This document shows, one piece after another, positions 37,137-46,778 of a stretch of 64,000 nucleotides of DNA; positions within the stretch are counted from its first letter, which is position 1, and each line of letters opens with the position of its first letter. The notes beneath the pieces were generated by a model that saw only the letters and a list, made by a program, of their open reading frames with translations, did no database searches and was not told the DNA's origin. The stretch is from G965115915 sp965115915 (GTDB taxonomy: Bacteria > Pseudomonadota > Gammaproteobacteria > Eutrophobiales > Eutrophobiaceae). The DNA lies in NCBI GenBank assembly GCA_965115915.1, contig OZ220483.1, positions 1,984,001 to 2,048,000 of the forward strand, in the 5' to 3' direction. A program made the position numbers and the translations under genes.

Positions 37137-39386
37137 TCACTGCCTTGATAAGCCGGATACCACCTTGACCCGATGTACTCCGCGCATGACTCTTCCCAGG
37201 TGCACACGATCCCTCACCTGTAGGACAAAGACAAGGGTGACATGCAATGCTCCCTTGTCTTTTATTTCCACATTGTCAATATTCGCACCGGCATCGGCAA
37301 TTACCGTGGCTATGGTAGCAAGCACACTGCATTGATTGGCAACCACCATGCTGAGTTTTGCCTCAAAGGTACGATTGATCCGATCATGCCATGCCACTGG
37401 AACCGTTTTGTCCTCATGCTGTTTCTGATCGGTGGCGATGTTACGGCATGTCCGTCGATGAATGACAATACCGCGACCAGAGGTCAGCAAGCCACAGATC
37501 GAGTCTCCCGGGATCGGATAACAACACTTTGGGAAGCTGACCACCATGCCCTCGGTTCCGAAGATCAGCAGCGGTTGCGCCTCGGCAGAGGATGGCACAG
37601 GCGGTTTCTGCATCGCAGCTTCATCCGCACCGATCTCGCCATGCTGCAACTGTGCCAGGTCTCGGGTCAATAGCGACACCACACGATGGCCAAGACCAAT
37701 GTCCCGCAGCAGAACATCCATATCTTCCACATGATTCAGTGCAAGAAACGCCTTGCGATTCTGCGTGCTTATGTCGCTGTATTTGATACCGTGGGCATGC
37801 TCCAGTTCGCGCTCCAGCAAAACCCGTCCCAGTTTTATCGCCTCACTGGACTGAAGCTGTTTCAAATAGCTATGGATATTGCTCCGGGCCTTGGCAGTTA
37901 CCACGAAATTCAGCCAGACCGGATCCGGATGGCTGGTCGGGGAACAGATGATGGACACGCTTTGCCCGGAGCGCAGTGGGGTGGATAATGGAACAGGCAA
38001 CTGATCAACCTGTGTCGCCACACATTTGTTTCCAATGTCCGAGTGAATGGCATAGGCAAAATCGACCACAGTAGCACCGCGTGGCAGTTCCAGTATATCT
38101 CCCTTGGGAGTGAACACATAGACTTCGTCCGGGAAGAGATCAATCTTCACATGCTCAAAAAACTCTTGCGGGTTGCCCGCGGTCTTGTGGATTTCCATGA
38201 TACTGCGTATCCACTGCCGCGCCAGATGATGAGAATGACTGTGATCCCCGGTACCAGGAGTTTTGTATAACCAGTGTGCCGCCACACCGGCCTCGGCCAC
38301 ATAGTGCATATCCCTGGTACGGATCTGAACCTCTATCGGCAAGCCATGCGGACCAAACATCGCGGTATGCAGCGACTGATAGCCGTTAGCCTTCGGGATC
38401 GCAATATAATCCTTGAACTTTCCACTAATCGGCTTGTACAGATTGTGCACGATGCCAAGCAGGCGGTAACAGGTGCTGACTTCCTCGGTAATAATGCGAA
38501 ATGCGTAAACATCATGTACCTGATCGAAACGCAAGCCTTGCTGACACATCTTTCTGTAGATCCCATATAAATGCTTTTCCCTGCCATGTACCGTGCCCGA
38601 GATATCTTCCTGCTGCATCCGGTGTTCGATTGAACAAAGAATGTCCGACACGACTTCCTTTCGATTACCACGTGCCTGCAGCAGTTTCTCCGACAACACC
38701 CGGTGGCGCAGCGGATAGAGATTGACAAAGCCGAGGTTTTCCAACTCCAACCGCATCGCATTCATTCCGAGCCGTTGGGCGATCGGCGCATATATCTCCA
38801 ACGTTTCATGTGCAATCAAGCGTCTGCGCCTGGTCGGAAGCGCATACAGGGTGCGCATATTGTGCAGTCGGTCGGCCAGTTTCACGAGAATGACACGGAT
38901 GTCATTACACATCGCCATCAACATCTTTCGGAAATTCTGTGCCTGTTCCTCGGCATGACTGTCAAATACCACCTGGGTCAACTTGCTGACGCCATCTACC
39001 AGTTCAGCCACCTCACCGCCAAATTGCTGCGCCACTTCCTCTTTCAACGTGGATGTGTCTTCAATAACATCATGCAGCATGGCTGCCATCAGGGCCTGAT
39101 GATCCATGCGCATATCCGCAAGAATGCATGCCACCTCGATCGGATGCAGTATGAACGGTTCTCCGCTGGTACGAGACTGTCCGGTATGCGCCTCGGCACT
39201 GAACAGGTACGCCTGTCGTACCTGTGCAATTTGTTCCTCTCGCAGATAGGCGCCCGCCTGTCGGAACAACACCTCCAGCCGTTCTCCGATGACCTCGGCG
39301 TGCCCGTCGATTTCCCGACCGGATGTTGGCACCGGATGCTGGCCACCAACGGCAGTGAACTGTGGAAACGTGATGTCCCTGTCCAC
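37137..39386 (-). CDS. spoT: Bifunctional (p)ppGpp synthetase/hydrolase SpoT
   Basis: SpoT makes and degrades the alarmone (p)ppGpp. The order is: HD hydrolase domain with HDVIEDT at about 105 and KLADRLHNMRTL, so hydrolysis should be intact; synthetase domain with YAFRIITEEV, KDYIAIPKANGYQSLHT and EVQIRTRDMHYVAE; TGS domain (VYVFTPKGDILELPRGATVVDFAYAIHSDIG); a Cys-containing conserved region (CCYPIPGDSICGLLTSGRGIVIHRRTC); and a C-terminal ACT domain. I choose GTG 39386 because GGAGG lies six bases upstream; the frame is open to a GTG at 39404. The product is 749 residues, longer than the 702 of E. coli at the N terminus. It follows rpoZ, as in E. coli. Confidence 0.96.
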   Translation of the reverse strand: MDRDITFPQFTAVGGQHPVPTSGREIDGHAEVIGERLEVLFRQAGAYLREEQIAQVRQAYLFSAEAHTGQSRTSGEPFILHPIEVACILADMRMDHQALMAAMLHDVIEDTSTLKEEVAQQFGGEVAELVDGVSKLTQVVFDSHAEEQAQNFRKMLMAMCNDIRVILVKLADRLHNMRTLYALPTRRRRLIAHETLEIYAPIAQRLGMNAMRLELENLGFVNLYPLRHRVLSEKLLQARGNRKEVVSDILCSIEHRMQQEDISGTVHGREKHLYGIYRKMCQQGLRFDQVHDVYAFRIITEEVSTCYRLLGIVHNLYKPISGKFKDYIAIPKANGYQSLHTAMFGPHGLPIEVQIRTRDMHYVAEAGVAAHWLYKTPGTGDHSHSHHLARQWIRSIMEIHKTAGNPQEFFEHVKIDLFPDEVYVFTPKGDILELPRGATVVDFAYAIHSDIGNKCVATQVDQLPVPLSTPLRSGQSVSIICSPTSHPDPVWLNFVVTAKARSNIHSYLKQLQSSEAIKLGRVLLERELEHAHGIKYSDISTQNRKAFLALNHVEDMDVLLRDIGLGHRVVSLLTRDLAQLQHGEIGADEAAMQKPPVPSSAEAQPLLIFGTEGMVVSFPKCCYPIPGDSICGLLTSGRGIVIHRRTCRNIATDQKQHEDKTVPVAWHDRINRTFEAKLSMVVANQCSVLATIATVIADAGANIDNVEIKDKGALHVTLVFVLQVRDRVHLGRVMRGVHRVKVVSGLSRQ

Positions 39387-39455
39387 CACGGCCCTCCGGT
39401 TCACACAGAAGGCGGCGGCGTGGAATGCCGGGGACGCCAGTAAATTATGGTAGGT

Positions 39456-39746
39456 TCAGATGGATGGCGGGCGTGGCCAGAGTTGACTGCCCGGAGCCGC
39501 AAACAGATCCAGTTCTTCAGAGGTGCCATCATGCTGAAACGCATTTTCGTGGGAATTTATGTTGTCCCTGGTGATATGTCCCTCAGCAATCTCGCGTAGT
39601 GCCAGAACGGTAGGTTTGTCACCATCATCCTCCACAAAGAGGCGCGACTGCTGAGCGATCTGTTTGGCACGTTTTGCCGCCAACAGCACCAGTTCATAAC
39701 GATTAGGCACCTTCTCCAGACAGTCTTCTATAGTCAACCTGGCCAT
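39456..39746 (-). CDS. rpoZ: RNA polymerase omega subunit
   Basis: Omega helps assemble RNA polymerase and forms part of a ppGpp-binding site. The 96-residue protein begins MARLTIEDCLEKVPNRYELVLLAAKRAKQI, the invariant family start, followed by KPTVLALREIAEGHIT. The C terminus is lineage-specific. GGGAG lies five bases before the ATG. It heads rpoZ-spoT-ridA-recG. Confidence 0.97.
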   Translation of the reverse strand: MARLTIEDCLEKVPNRYELVLLAAKRAKQIAQQSRLFVEDDGDKPTVLALREIAEGHITRDNINSHENAFQHDGTSEELDLFAAPGSQLWPRPPSI

Positions 39747-39849
39747 ATTATCTCCCCATCCTCAAAGCAAACGCGCCACAACGGCTCCGGGCCAAGTTCA
39801 AGACCTCGGGCCCTAATGGCAAGGATCATATAGCAATGGCGGCACGGTT

Positions 39850-42800
39850 TCAATTTTCCACCTCCTGACTGGACTGTATGCGACTGACCTGTGGATCCTC
39901 CCACGAACCGGTTACCTGATATTTCGCCTGCAAAAAACTGTTGATTTTCTTCGAGAACGTCTTCTCGAACAGAAAACGGTCCAGATAAAACACGACCCCC
40001 GCCCCGACCCCGACAGGACCCAGCAACGCGCTGAGCAGCGGAACGTTTTCCGACAGGCTCGGGGTAACCCACATCACCTGGTCATAGTCCTCGTCTATAA
40101 TGCCGACGCGACCGATCATCGCCACCTGCGAAGACGGTGCCGTCAGCACCAGATTTTGAGTATAAGCATTGCCATCCTCAAGCACAAAGTCCCCGCTGAT
40201 GCGATCAAACGAGAATCCCTTGCCGAACAGATCGGAAAAATCCAACGACAAGCGCCGCTGCAATGTTTGCAGATTGAGCAGCCCGATAAACCGACCCGTC
40301 GCGGATTCCACATCCAGCATCTGTCCTTTGCCTATATCGACATGGATCGAACCCTCCATCTCTCGCAGAGAAAAATCGGTGATCGACCCGGGCCAGGAAA
40401 GCTCCATTTTCAATTCGGTCTCAGCGCCGATAAACTTTTTTTCCGGGTATCCCAGTGCCTGCTGCAGACCGTGCAGTCGTTCCGAAGATGCCGTAACATT
40501 GAACATACAGGACGGTTGCTCACCGTGCGATGAGCAACCCCCACTGCCGTCGACCAGAACTCCATTGCGGGCAGCACGGAATTGTTCGATACGCAACCCG
40601 TCATCCCCGGTATCCAACTGGATCTGCGTCTTGCCAAAGTCCCAGTTGGCATATCTCATAGACGCGATGTCGACCTGAAGTGCAGGCATATTCCCGGACA
40701 GTGGCTGCCGCGCCGGGGCCACCGAGGTTTCTGCAGATCGACCGGCCTCGCCGGTATCCGAGAGTGCAGATAAAAACAGCCTTTGCAGATCGATTTGCCA
40801 CACCCCGTCCAACTGTTGCGGTATCTTGATGACCCCTTCCACCTCCTCGCCCGCCAGACGAATCTCCATGCCGGATGGATCTCCATCAACGGAAACACCG
40901 ACATCCCTGAGCGTTGCGCCAAGCATCCGGACGTGGTCTATGTGCACATCGACATCCGGGGTCAAACGCCACCGACCGGGGCCCGTACGGCGCGGCAGAA
41001 TCGAGTGCCAGGCGGACACATCCAATGCCATCAGGCCGCCGCGCACATGCAATGTATTATCCCGGCGTTGCGGAACCGACCCCCCCCCCAGGCCAACACT
41101 GAGCGCATCCAACTGTGGTTCTTCCTGCTGGTTGCCAAAGAAGAAGTCTGCTCGATGCGTATCGTAGTGCAGCGACATCTGTTCGAGTCGCATTTCTTGC
41201 AGCGAGGCGTGCAGATCAAAGCTGCGCACCGTAGCGGCGTCTTTGTCAAACGGTGGCGGAAATCTCAATTGCAGGCCCTGTAGATCGGAGTGCAGATGCA
41301 GGCGTTTCGCACCTTTTTCATCTTCTTGCACGCCTAATACCCAGTCGCTTTCCCCTTCGATAACATGTTTCAACATCGGCATGACAGTGCGCAGATCAGG
41401 ATGGAAGGCGAGCAGTTGGCCGAGCAGAAATTCTTTGGAAAATCGCCCTGACAACTGCATGTGCAGCGGCTGGGACAGACCTTTGTGCAGGGACAATTCC
41501 ACCGGCAGCGTGTTGTATATGGCCCGCATTTCTTCGCTACGCATCCCCTGTGCATCAAAGACCACCGTACCTTCCAGCCCCTGCAGGCCCAGGCCTGTCT
41601 CCGACTCGACAATGGTGTCCGACAGATGTACCCGCCCGGCGACCTTATGGGGGTGCCCACTGCGGCTGATCCTGATATCCAGGTCCAGGTCCAGGTCCAG
41701 GTCGCCGGATAGATTCAGCCTGGCAAGCCGTTCCAGACCCGCCCGCCGACGCAATGGGCTGTCGAGGATAAACTGGCGCGCATCATCGCTGTGCCCGGAC
41801 AACCTCCCGCTGACCCCCAGGCGCACACTGTCCGCACCGAGGTCCGCGATGCGCCATGCGCTGTTCCTGATGTCCGTCTCAAAAACGGTAGCGTGATTGG
41901 TGTGGGCAGTCAACTCGGCGTTATGTATCTGCAACTCCATATCAACGGCCTCCAGCGCCGGCCAGTGTGGATGGTATTTGATATGAGCATTGGAGATGTC
42001 TGCCGATACCTCAAATGTACCATCACCATCCCGATAGGGAAATTCCGCCGGGTCTCCTTGCAGAATGACGCTCGCGTGCTCAATGCTGCCATCGATAAAG
42101 GCGTCGCGGAACCAATCGCGTAACCGCTGACCGATCACCCGGGGCAGGTACTGGTAGAAGGAAGACAACGCCATCTGTTGCACAGAAAACCTGAAGTCCA
42201 TCATCGGTCTGATTTCCCCTGCAGGAAACTGAAATTCTCCGCTGAGATCGAACGACAGCGGTGCCTTTTCCAACTGCAACCGACCAACCGACAACCGGGT
42301 CCCAACCTCATCGCGCAGCACGTCCATCCGTGCCTGAAACTGGCCCGTCGGCAACGGCCGGGGAAAGATCCGCGGCATGTGCAACTGAGCCACATCTCCT
42401 TCCAGCAGGAGCTGCGTGCGTTCGCCATCCCCGGAAAAAACACCCTCCATCCCCCGCAGAGACATCCCCTCTTCGGTACCCTGCCGACGCACCGTCAGTC
42501 CAGCGAAACGGCCTCGATGCCGGGAAATCTGCAAGCTGTCGTCTATCTCCTTCTGTAAAGTGAGTTCCAGTTCCTGCATATCGCCACCGACGTCGTACTC
42601 CGCCAGACTCTTCACCAACCATTCCGGGCCGACACGACTGAAGCGTAGCGCACCAAGCACGGTTTCCAAATGCAGATGACCAAACTCTGCCGAAACCCGC
42701 TCAAGCGTTCCGGCACGGGTCCACAACCGTAAGCGATGCTGTGCCGCAGGCCAGCGCCTTCCATTCAGCGTAAGCGCATTGTTTTTCAGCAACAACTGCC

Positions 42801-43746
42801 AATCATCCCCGTGCTGTCTTTGCAGTTCCGCAGACAGTTCCAGATGTCCAATATCCAAGCCGTGTCCTTCAGCAGACAGTACCCGCAGCCCGGTGGCACT
42901 CAGCGACGCCCGGGCAGTGCTTATACCGCCATCCTCCCAAACCAGCCACAAACGCAGGCGTCCCTTGTCCTGCGACAGCTCAGGCCAGGCGTTCGGTGCG
43001 GCCGCGTTTCTCTGTACCGCCACCTCCGGCAGATGAATACCGGCCAGCGCCGGCAAGGAAAACAATTTCAGCCATTGCGGTTGAGCCAGTTGCAGGTGCA
43101 ACCGGCCACTCCCGCTGTGGAAAGGCATTGCCTTATCGACCCGCATTTCCAGCAGCATGTCCTCGCCATAGTCCGTAGGTGGGGCACTGCGTAGCGAGAC
43201 ATGCAAAGTCTGGTCATCGCTGTACAACCGTAGCTGTCCATCACGCAACTGCAACTGTTCCTGCCAATGGATATCCAGATCATCGATAAGAATATCCGGC
43301 ATCTCGGGCAGATCGGAAATACCGAGCAGCATCCCCGGCAAGCCATCTTCGAGCCGCGGAGAACCGTCCGTTTGCGACCCCAGATGCAAATCCAGACGAT
43401 GGATGGCAATGGCATCCACAACCAATCTGGCCCGCATCAAACTCTTCAGCGGATGGATATGGATCGAGACCAGCCCGGCATCAACACCCTTTCCCTGCCG
43501 GTTGGCCACGCCAAAACGTGCGTCTTTCAGGAGGAACTGTACATGCCATTGTCGCCACTCGGCACTGACCTCGGAAAAAAACACCGGCTGCCCCAGGCTA
43601 CGATTCATGGCCTGCTCGATCGCTTCCTGGTAGCGACCCACATAGGGCAAAGCCAGTTGGAGCAGGCTCACCAGGCTCGCAAGCAGGATTATCAGAAATC
43701 CTAGCGAGTACCATGCAATGGCGATCAGGCGACGGATGTCCGGCAT
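39850..43746 (-). CDS. yhdP: YhdP-family AsmA-like envelope protein
   Basis: YhdP-family proteins are large, inner-membrane-anchored, periplasm-spanning beta-groove proteins implicated in lipid transport to the outer membrane. The 1,298-residue product starts MPDIRRLIAIAWYSLGFLIILLASLVSLLQLALPYVG, one N-terminal helix. A long beta-rich region follows, and then the conserved C terminus: MQDVESATGRFIGLLNLQTL-type sequence (here MLDVESATGRFIGLL), RRLSLDFSDLFGKGFSFDRISGDF and a hydrophobic end LLGPVGVGAGVVFYLDRFL. A short DLDLDLDI run near nt 41690 comes from a six-base repeat. I start at ATG 43746; an 18-codon upstream extension does not fit. Confidence 0.93.
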   Translation of the reverse strand: MPDIRRLIAIAWYSLGFLIILLASLVSLLQLALPYVGRYQEAIEQAMNRSLGQPVFFSEVSAEWRQWHVQFLLKDARFGVANRQGKGVDAGLVSIHIHPLKSLMRARLVVDAIAIHRLDLHLGSQTDGSPRLEDGLPGMLLGISDLPEMPDILIDDLDIHWQEQLQLRDGQLRLYSDDQTLHVSLRSAPPTDYGEDMLLEMRVDKAMPFHSGSGRLHLQLAQPQWLKLFSLPALAGIHLPEVAVQRNAAAPNAWPELSQDKGRLRLWLVWEDGGISTARASLSATGLRVLSAEGHGLDIGHLELSAELQRQHGDDWQLLLKNNALTLNGRRWPAAQHRLRLWTRAGTLERVSAEFGHLHLETVLGALRFSRVGPEWLVKSLAEYDVGGDMQELELTLQKEIDDSLQISRHRGRFAGLTVRRQGTEEGMSLRGMEGVFSGDGERTQLLLEGDVAQLHMPRIFPRPLPTGQFQARMDVLRDEVGTRLSVGRLQLEKAPLSFDLSGEFQFPAGEIRPMMDFRFSVQQMALSSFYQYLPRVIGQRLRDWFRDAFIDGSIEHASVILQGDPAEFPYRDGDGTFEVSADISNAHIKYHPHWPALEAVDMELQIHNAELTAHTNHATVFETDIRNSAWRIADLGADSVRLGVSGRLSGHSDDARQFILDSPLRRRAGLERLARLNLSGDLDLDLDLDIRISRSGHPHKVAGRVHLSDTIVESETGLGLQGLEGTVVFDAQGMRSEEMRAIYNTLPVELSLHKGLSQPLHMQLSGRFSKEFLLGQLLAFHPDLRTVMPMLKHVIEGESDWVLGVQEDEKGAKRLHLHSDLQGLQLRFPPPFDKDAATVRSFDLHASLQEMRLEQMSLHYDTHRADFFFGNQQEEPQLDALSVGLGGGSVPQRRDNTLHVRGGLMALDVSAWHSILPRRTGPGRWRLTPDVDVHIDHVRMLGATLRDVGVSVDGDPSGMEIRLAGEEVEGVIKIPQQLDGVWQIDLQRLFLSALSDTGEAGRSAETSVAPARQPLSGNMPALQVDIASMRYANWDFGKTQIQLDTGDDGLRIEQFRAARNGVLVDGSGGCSSHGEQPSCMFNVTASSERLHGLQQALGYPEKKFIGAETELKMELSWPGSITDFSLREMEGSIHVDIGKGQMLDVESATGRFIGLLNLQTLQRRLSLDFSDLFGKGFSFDRISGDFVLEDGNAYTQNLVLTAPSSQVAMIGRVGIIDEDYDQVMWVTPSLSENVPLLSALLGPVGVGAGVVFYLDRFLFEKTFSKKINSFLQAKYQVTGSWEDPQVSRIQSSQEVEN

Positions 43747-44207
43747 TATTACAGTGTTCGCGTGCGCCCCGGCGGGCCTTCCATCGCAACGGGGGCACAA
43801 AGTCTCTGCGGTTCGTATAGTTCAGGCACTGCGTCGACGGCTTGCAGTTTTACACAGTATACGGGCTGACACGTATTAAATCACCCGCATTTATCAATCA
43901 CTCCCCCTTCAAAGGGAGTCGCAGCGGCCGAGCCGCAAGGCGATGGCCGCTGCGATGGGGGGAAACCGGGACCCCACTGTCTCACTGTCGTGAACCCGAT
44001 CAGACAGTTGTGCAGGTTCAAACACATATGACACCGGCACAGCGCAGAGCAGAAGCCTCTATCCGACCCTATCCCCGAAGGGAAAGTAATGACGCAGGCG
44101 ATCAAATGTCTTTGTGAAAACAACACGGCCGGGCCCGCCCAGTCTGTGGATGCGCCAGAATATTGATGGTACGATGCCTGTCCCGGTAGCTTGCTGGAGG
44201 CCCTCCG
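43747..44207. other. Divergent yhdP-glcD spacer with strong hairpins
   Basis: No convincing protein gene is present. ACTCCC/GGGAGT (43900-43905 and 43914-43919) forms a small hairpin. Directly after it a perfect 10-bp stem, CGCAGCGGCC/GGCCGCTGCG (43920-43929 and 43945-43954), encloses a 15-base loop. GGGG and CCCC runs follow. Neither hairpin has a T run. Both promoters should lie here. I matched no known riboswitch or small RNA. Confidence 0.5.
44196..44200 (+). promoter_or_regulatory. Shine-Dalgarno of glcD that points to an ATT start
   Basis: GGAGG lies seven bases before an ATT at 44208, in the glcD frame. An in-frame TAG at 44187-44189 closes the frame upstream. No ATG or GTG is near this site. 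Confidence 0.5.
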
Positions 44208-45647
44208 ATTTTCGCTGAACTGAAGTCCGCTTTCCCTGATGTGCGAGTGATCACGGACGAAGAACGCTGCCGGGTATACGAATGTGATGGCCTGACCCTG
44301 TACCGACAAATACCGGGCTGTGTGGTCATGCCGGACAGCGTTGAGAAAGTGTGTCGCGTCATGCGCTACTGCCATCGACACCGCATCCCGGTGGTTGCGC
44401 GCGGCGCAGGCACCGGCCTGTCTGGCGGGGCACTGCCTCGGAAAGACGGTGTTCTGCTCAGTCTGGCGAGACTGAACCGCCTCCTTTGGATCGACCCCCA
44501 ACGCCGGCTTGCACAGGTACAGGCCGGTGTCTCCAACCTGCGCATATCGGAACAGGCAGCCCCACACGGGCTGTTTTACGCCCCTGACCCTTCTTCGCAG
44601 GTGGCTTGTTCTATCGGTGGCAATGTCGCCGAGAACTCTGGTGGAGTACACTGCCTGAAATACGGTCTGACGGTAAACCATGTTCGTGCCGCACGCATGG
44701 TCGATGTTTCCGGAGAATTGCTGGAACTCGGCAGCCATGCGCCCGACTCTCCAGGCTATGACCTGATGGCATTGATTACCGGCTCGGAGGGCATGCTCGG
44801 CATCGTCGTTGAGCTCACCGTCAGATTGTTGCCAATTCCGCCCGCTTCCCACGTGCTGCTGATGGCCTTCGACACGGTGGAAGACGCCGCTGGCACTGTC
44901 GCAGCAATCCTTTCCGCAGGCATCATTCCTGCCGGTCTGGAAATGATGGATCAACCCGCGGTGGCGGCAGTGGAAACCTTTGTCCAGGCCGGATACCCGT
45001 TGCAGGCTGCCGCCATACTGATATGTGAACTGGACGGCTGCACGGAGGACGTGACGCATGAACTGAAACAGGTGCAAACCATCGCGGAACAGCATAACAG
45101 CTCGCTGACGGCGGTCGCACAGGATGCGGCGGAAGCAGCGAAATTCTGGGCCGGACGCAAGGCGACCTTCCCGGCCGCGGGGCGGCTGGCACCAGATTAC
45201 TACTGCATGGACGGCACCATACCACGCCATCGGATCGGTGCAGTGTTGCGGCAGATTAGTGCTTTATCGAAAGAGTACGCGCTGGCAGTGATCAATGTCT
45301 TTCACGCCGGGGACGGCAATCTGCACCCGCTGATCCTGTATGACGCGGGGATCGCAGAGGAATGCAAACGTGCCGAGGCCTTTGGCAGCCGCATCCTGGA
45401 ACTGTGTCTGGACAACGGAGGCACGATTACCGGAGAACACGGGGTCGGGTCGGAAAAGCTGCGTGAGATGTGTGTACAGTTTGGTGAGGAAGAGCTTGTA
45501 CAGTTCCATGCCGTACGCAGGGCCTTTGACGAACACGGTCTGCTGAACCCGGGTAAGGGAGTGCCGACACTGAGCCGCTGCGCAGAATTCGGTGCCATGC
45601 ATGTACATCACGGCCAATTGCCATTTCCACATCTGGAACGTTTCTGA
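44208..45647 (+). CDS. glcD: Glycolate oxidase FAD-linked subunit GlcD, possible ATT start
   Basis: GlcD is the catalytic FAD subunit of the GlcDEF glycolate dehydrogenase, oxidising glycolate to glyoxylate. Motifs seen are ECDGLTLYRQIPG, the FAD-binding VARGAGTGLSGGALP, APDPSSQVACSIGGNVAENSGGVHCLKYG, GSEGMLGIVVELTVRLLP, NVFHAGDGNLHPLILYD and TGEHGVGSEKL. Starting at ATT 44208 gives 479 residues and restores the conserved FAELKSAFPDVRVIT segment. The first GTG, at 44241, has no Shine-Dalgarno and would cut this segment off. An upstream stop rules out a longer form. glcE and glcF follow on the same strand. Confidence 0.93.
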   Translation: MFAELKSAFPDVRVITDEERCRVYECDGLTLYRQIPGCVVMPDSVEKVCRVMRYCHRHRIPVVARGAGTGLSGGALPRKDGVLLSLARLNRLLWIDPQRRLAQVQAGVSNLRISEQAAPHGLFYAPDPSSQVACSIGGNVAENSGGVHCLKYGLTVNHVRAARMVDVSGELLELGSHAPDSPGYDLMALITGSEGMLGIVVELTVRLLPIPPASHVLLMAFDTVEDAAGTVAAILSAGIIPAGLEMMDQPAVAAVETFVQAGYPLQAAAILICELDGCTEDVTHELKQVQTIAEQHNSSLTAVAQDAAEAAKFWAGRKATFPAAGRLAPDYYCMDGTIPRHRIGAVLRQISALSKEYALAVINVFHAGDGNLHPLILYDAGIAEECKRAEAFGSRILELCLDNGGTITGEHGVGSEKLREMCVQFGEEELVQFHAVRRAFDEHGLLNPGKGVPTLSRCAEFGAMHVHHGQLPFPHLERF

Positions 45648-45689
45648 GATATCCTCTGAACCCTGACCACATTGATCCGACCAGAAGAC

Positions 45690-46775
45690 ATGTCTGCGCA
45701 ATCGATGCATCAGGAACTGGAAGCAGAGTTCAGCGCATGCATTCGCGCACGCAAAGGTCGACCGTTACGCCTGCGCGCCGGGGGCAGCAAGGATTTCTAT
45801 GGCTGCCGCACGGATATGGGTAATGGCTGTGAGGTGCTGGATCTCAGCACCTATACCGGCGTGGTCGCTTATCAGCCAAGTGAACTGGTGGTGAGCGTGC
45901 GCGCCGGCACACGTCTGGATCAACTACAGCAGGCCCTGTACGAACAGGGTCAGATGCTCGCCTTTGAACCCCCGGCCTTTGCCCGGACCGCGACCATCGG
46001 CGGCACGGTAGCCTGTGGTCTCGCTGGCCCAGGGCGTCCGTGGATGGGGGCGCTCCGGGATTCCGTGCTGGGGATCCGTTGCATAAATGGCCGCGGGGAA
46101 CGACTGCGCTTTGGTGGCCAGGTAATGAAAAACGTTGCCGGATTCGATATCTCTCGTCTGATGTGTGGGGCAATGGGAACGCTTGGAGTGTTGCTGGAAG
46201 TCTCGATAAAGGTGTTGCCCAGGCCGGATTGTGACAGGGCCTACCGTTATGCACTGGACAATCGCGCAGAAGCGGTACGCCTGATGCAGGACTGGGCCGG
46301 GTCGATGCCCGCCCTTTCCGCCATCTGCTTCGACGGCAGGTATGTGCATCTTCGGCTTTCTGGAAGAGAACAAACGCTGTCCCGCGTGGCACGCAGACCG
46401 GGTCTGCAACCGGACCCCGAGGGTCTGCGCTGGTGGCAACAACTGCGTGAACACAGCAGTGACTTCTTTGCCGGGGACACACCACTGTGGCGACTTTCGG
46501 TACCGCCGATGACAGTACTGGATACCGCACAAGAACCTTGCCTGATAGACTGGGCAGGGATGCAATACTGGCTGCGAAGTCAGCGACCCGCGACGGAAAT
46601 CCGGGCACTGGCCGAACAGGTTGGCGGGCATGCGACACTGTTCCGTGGCGGTGAACGCCAGGCCGCGGTGTTCCATCCGCTGCCTGTCCCACTCCGGCGG
46701 CTGCATCAGCGCATACGGACAAGCTTCGACCCGGATCGGATATTCAATCCGGGCAGGCTCTACCCGGAGCTTTGA
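45690..46775 (+). CDS. glcE: Glycolate oxidase FAD-binding subunit GlcE
   Basis: GlcE is the second flavin-binding subunit of glycolate dehydrogenase. The 361-residue protein (MSAQSMHQELEAEF...) has RLRAGGSKDFYG, LSTYTGVVAYQPSELVVSVRAGT, LAFEPPAFARTATIGGTVACGLAGPGRP (FAD-binding PP-loop region), VMKNVAGFDISRLMCGAMGTLGVLLEVSIKVLP and the C-terminal FDPDRIFNPGRLYP. The start is the ATG at 45690; a TTG six codons earlier is possible. It lies 42 bases after glcD and four bases before glcF. Confidence 0.94.
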   Translation: MSAQSMHQELEAEFSACIRARKGRPLRLRAGGSKDFYGCRTDMGNGCEVLDLSTYTGVVAYQPSELVVSVRAGTRLDQLQQALYEQGQMLAFEPPAFARTATIGGTVACGLAGPGRPWMGALRDSVLGIRCINGRGERLRFGGQVMKNVAGFDISRLMCGAMGTLGVLLEVSIKVLPRPDCDRAYRYALDNRAEAVRLMQDWAGSMPALSAICFDGRYVHLRLSGREQTLSRVARRPGLQPDPEGLRWWQQLREHSSDFFAGDTPLWRLSVPPMTVLDTAQEPCLIDWAGMQYWLRSQRPATEIRALAEQVGGHATLFRGGERQAAVFHPLPVPLRRLHQRIRTSFDPDRIFNPGRLYPEL

Positions 46776-46778
46776 AGA

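Noticed and set aside
43842..44117. 91-codon plus-strand open frame in the yhdP-glcD spacer
   Set aside because: It runs through the perfect hairpin, has no Shine-Dalgarno and resembles no family.
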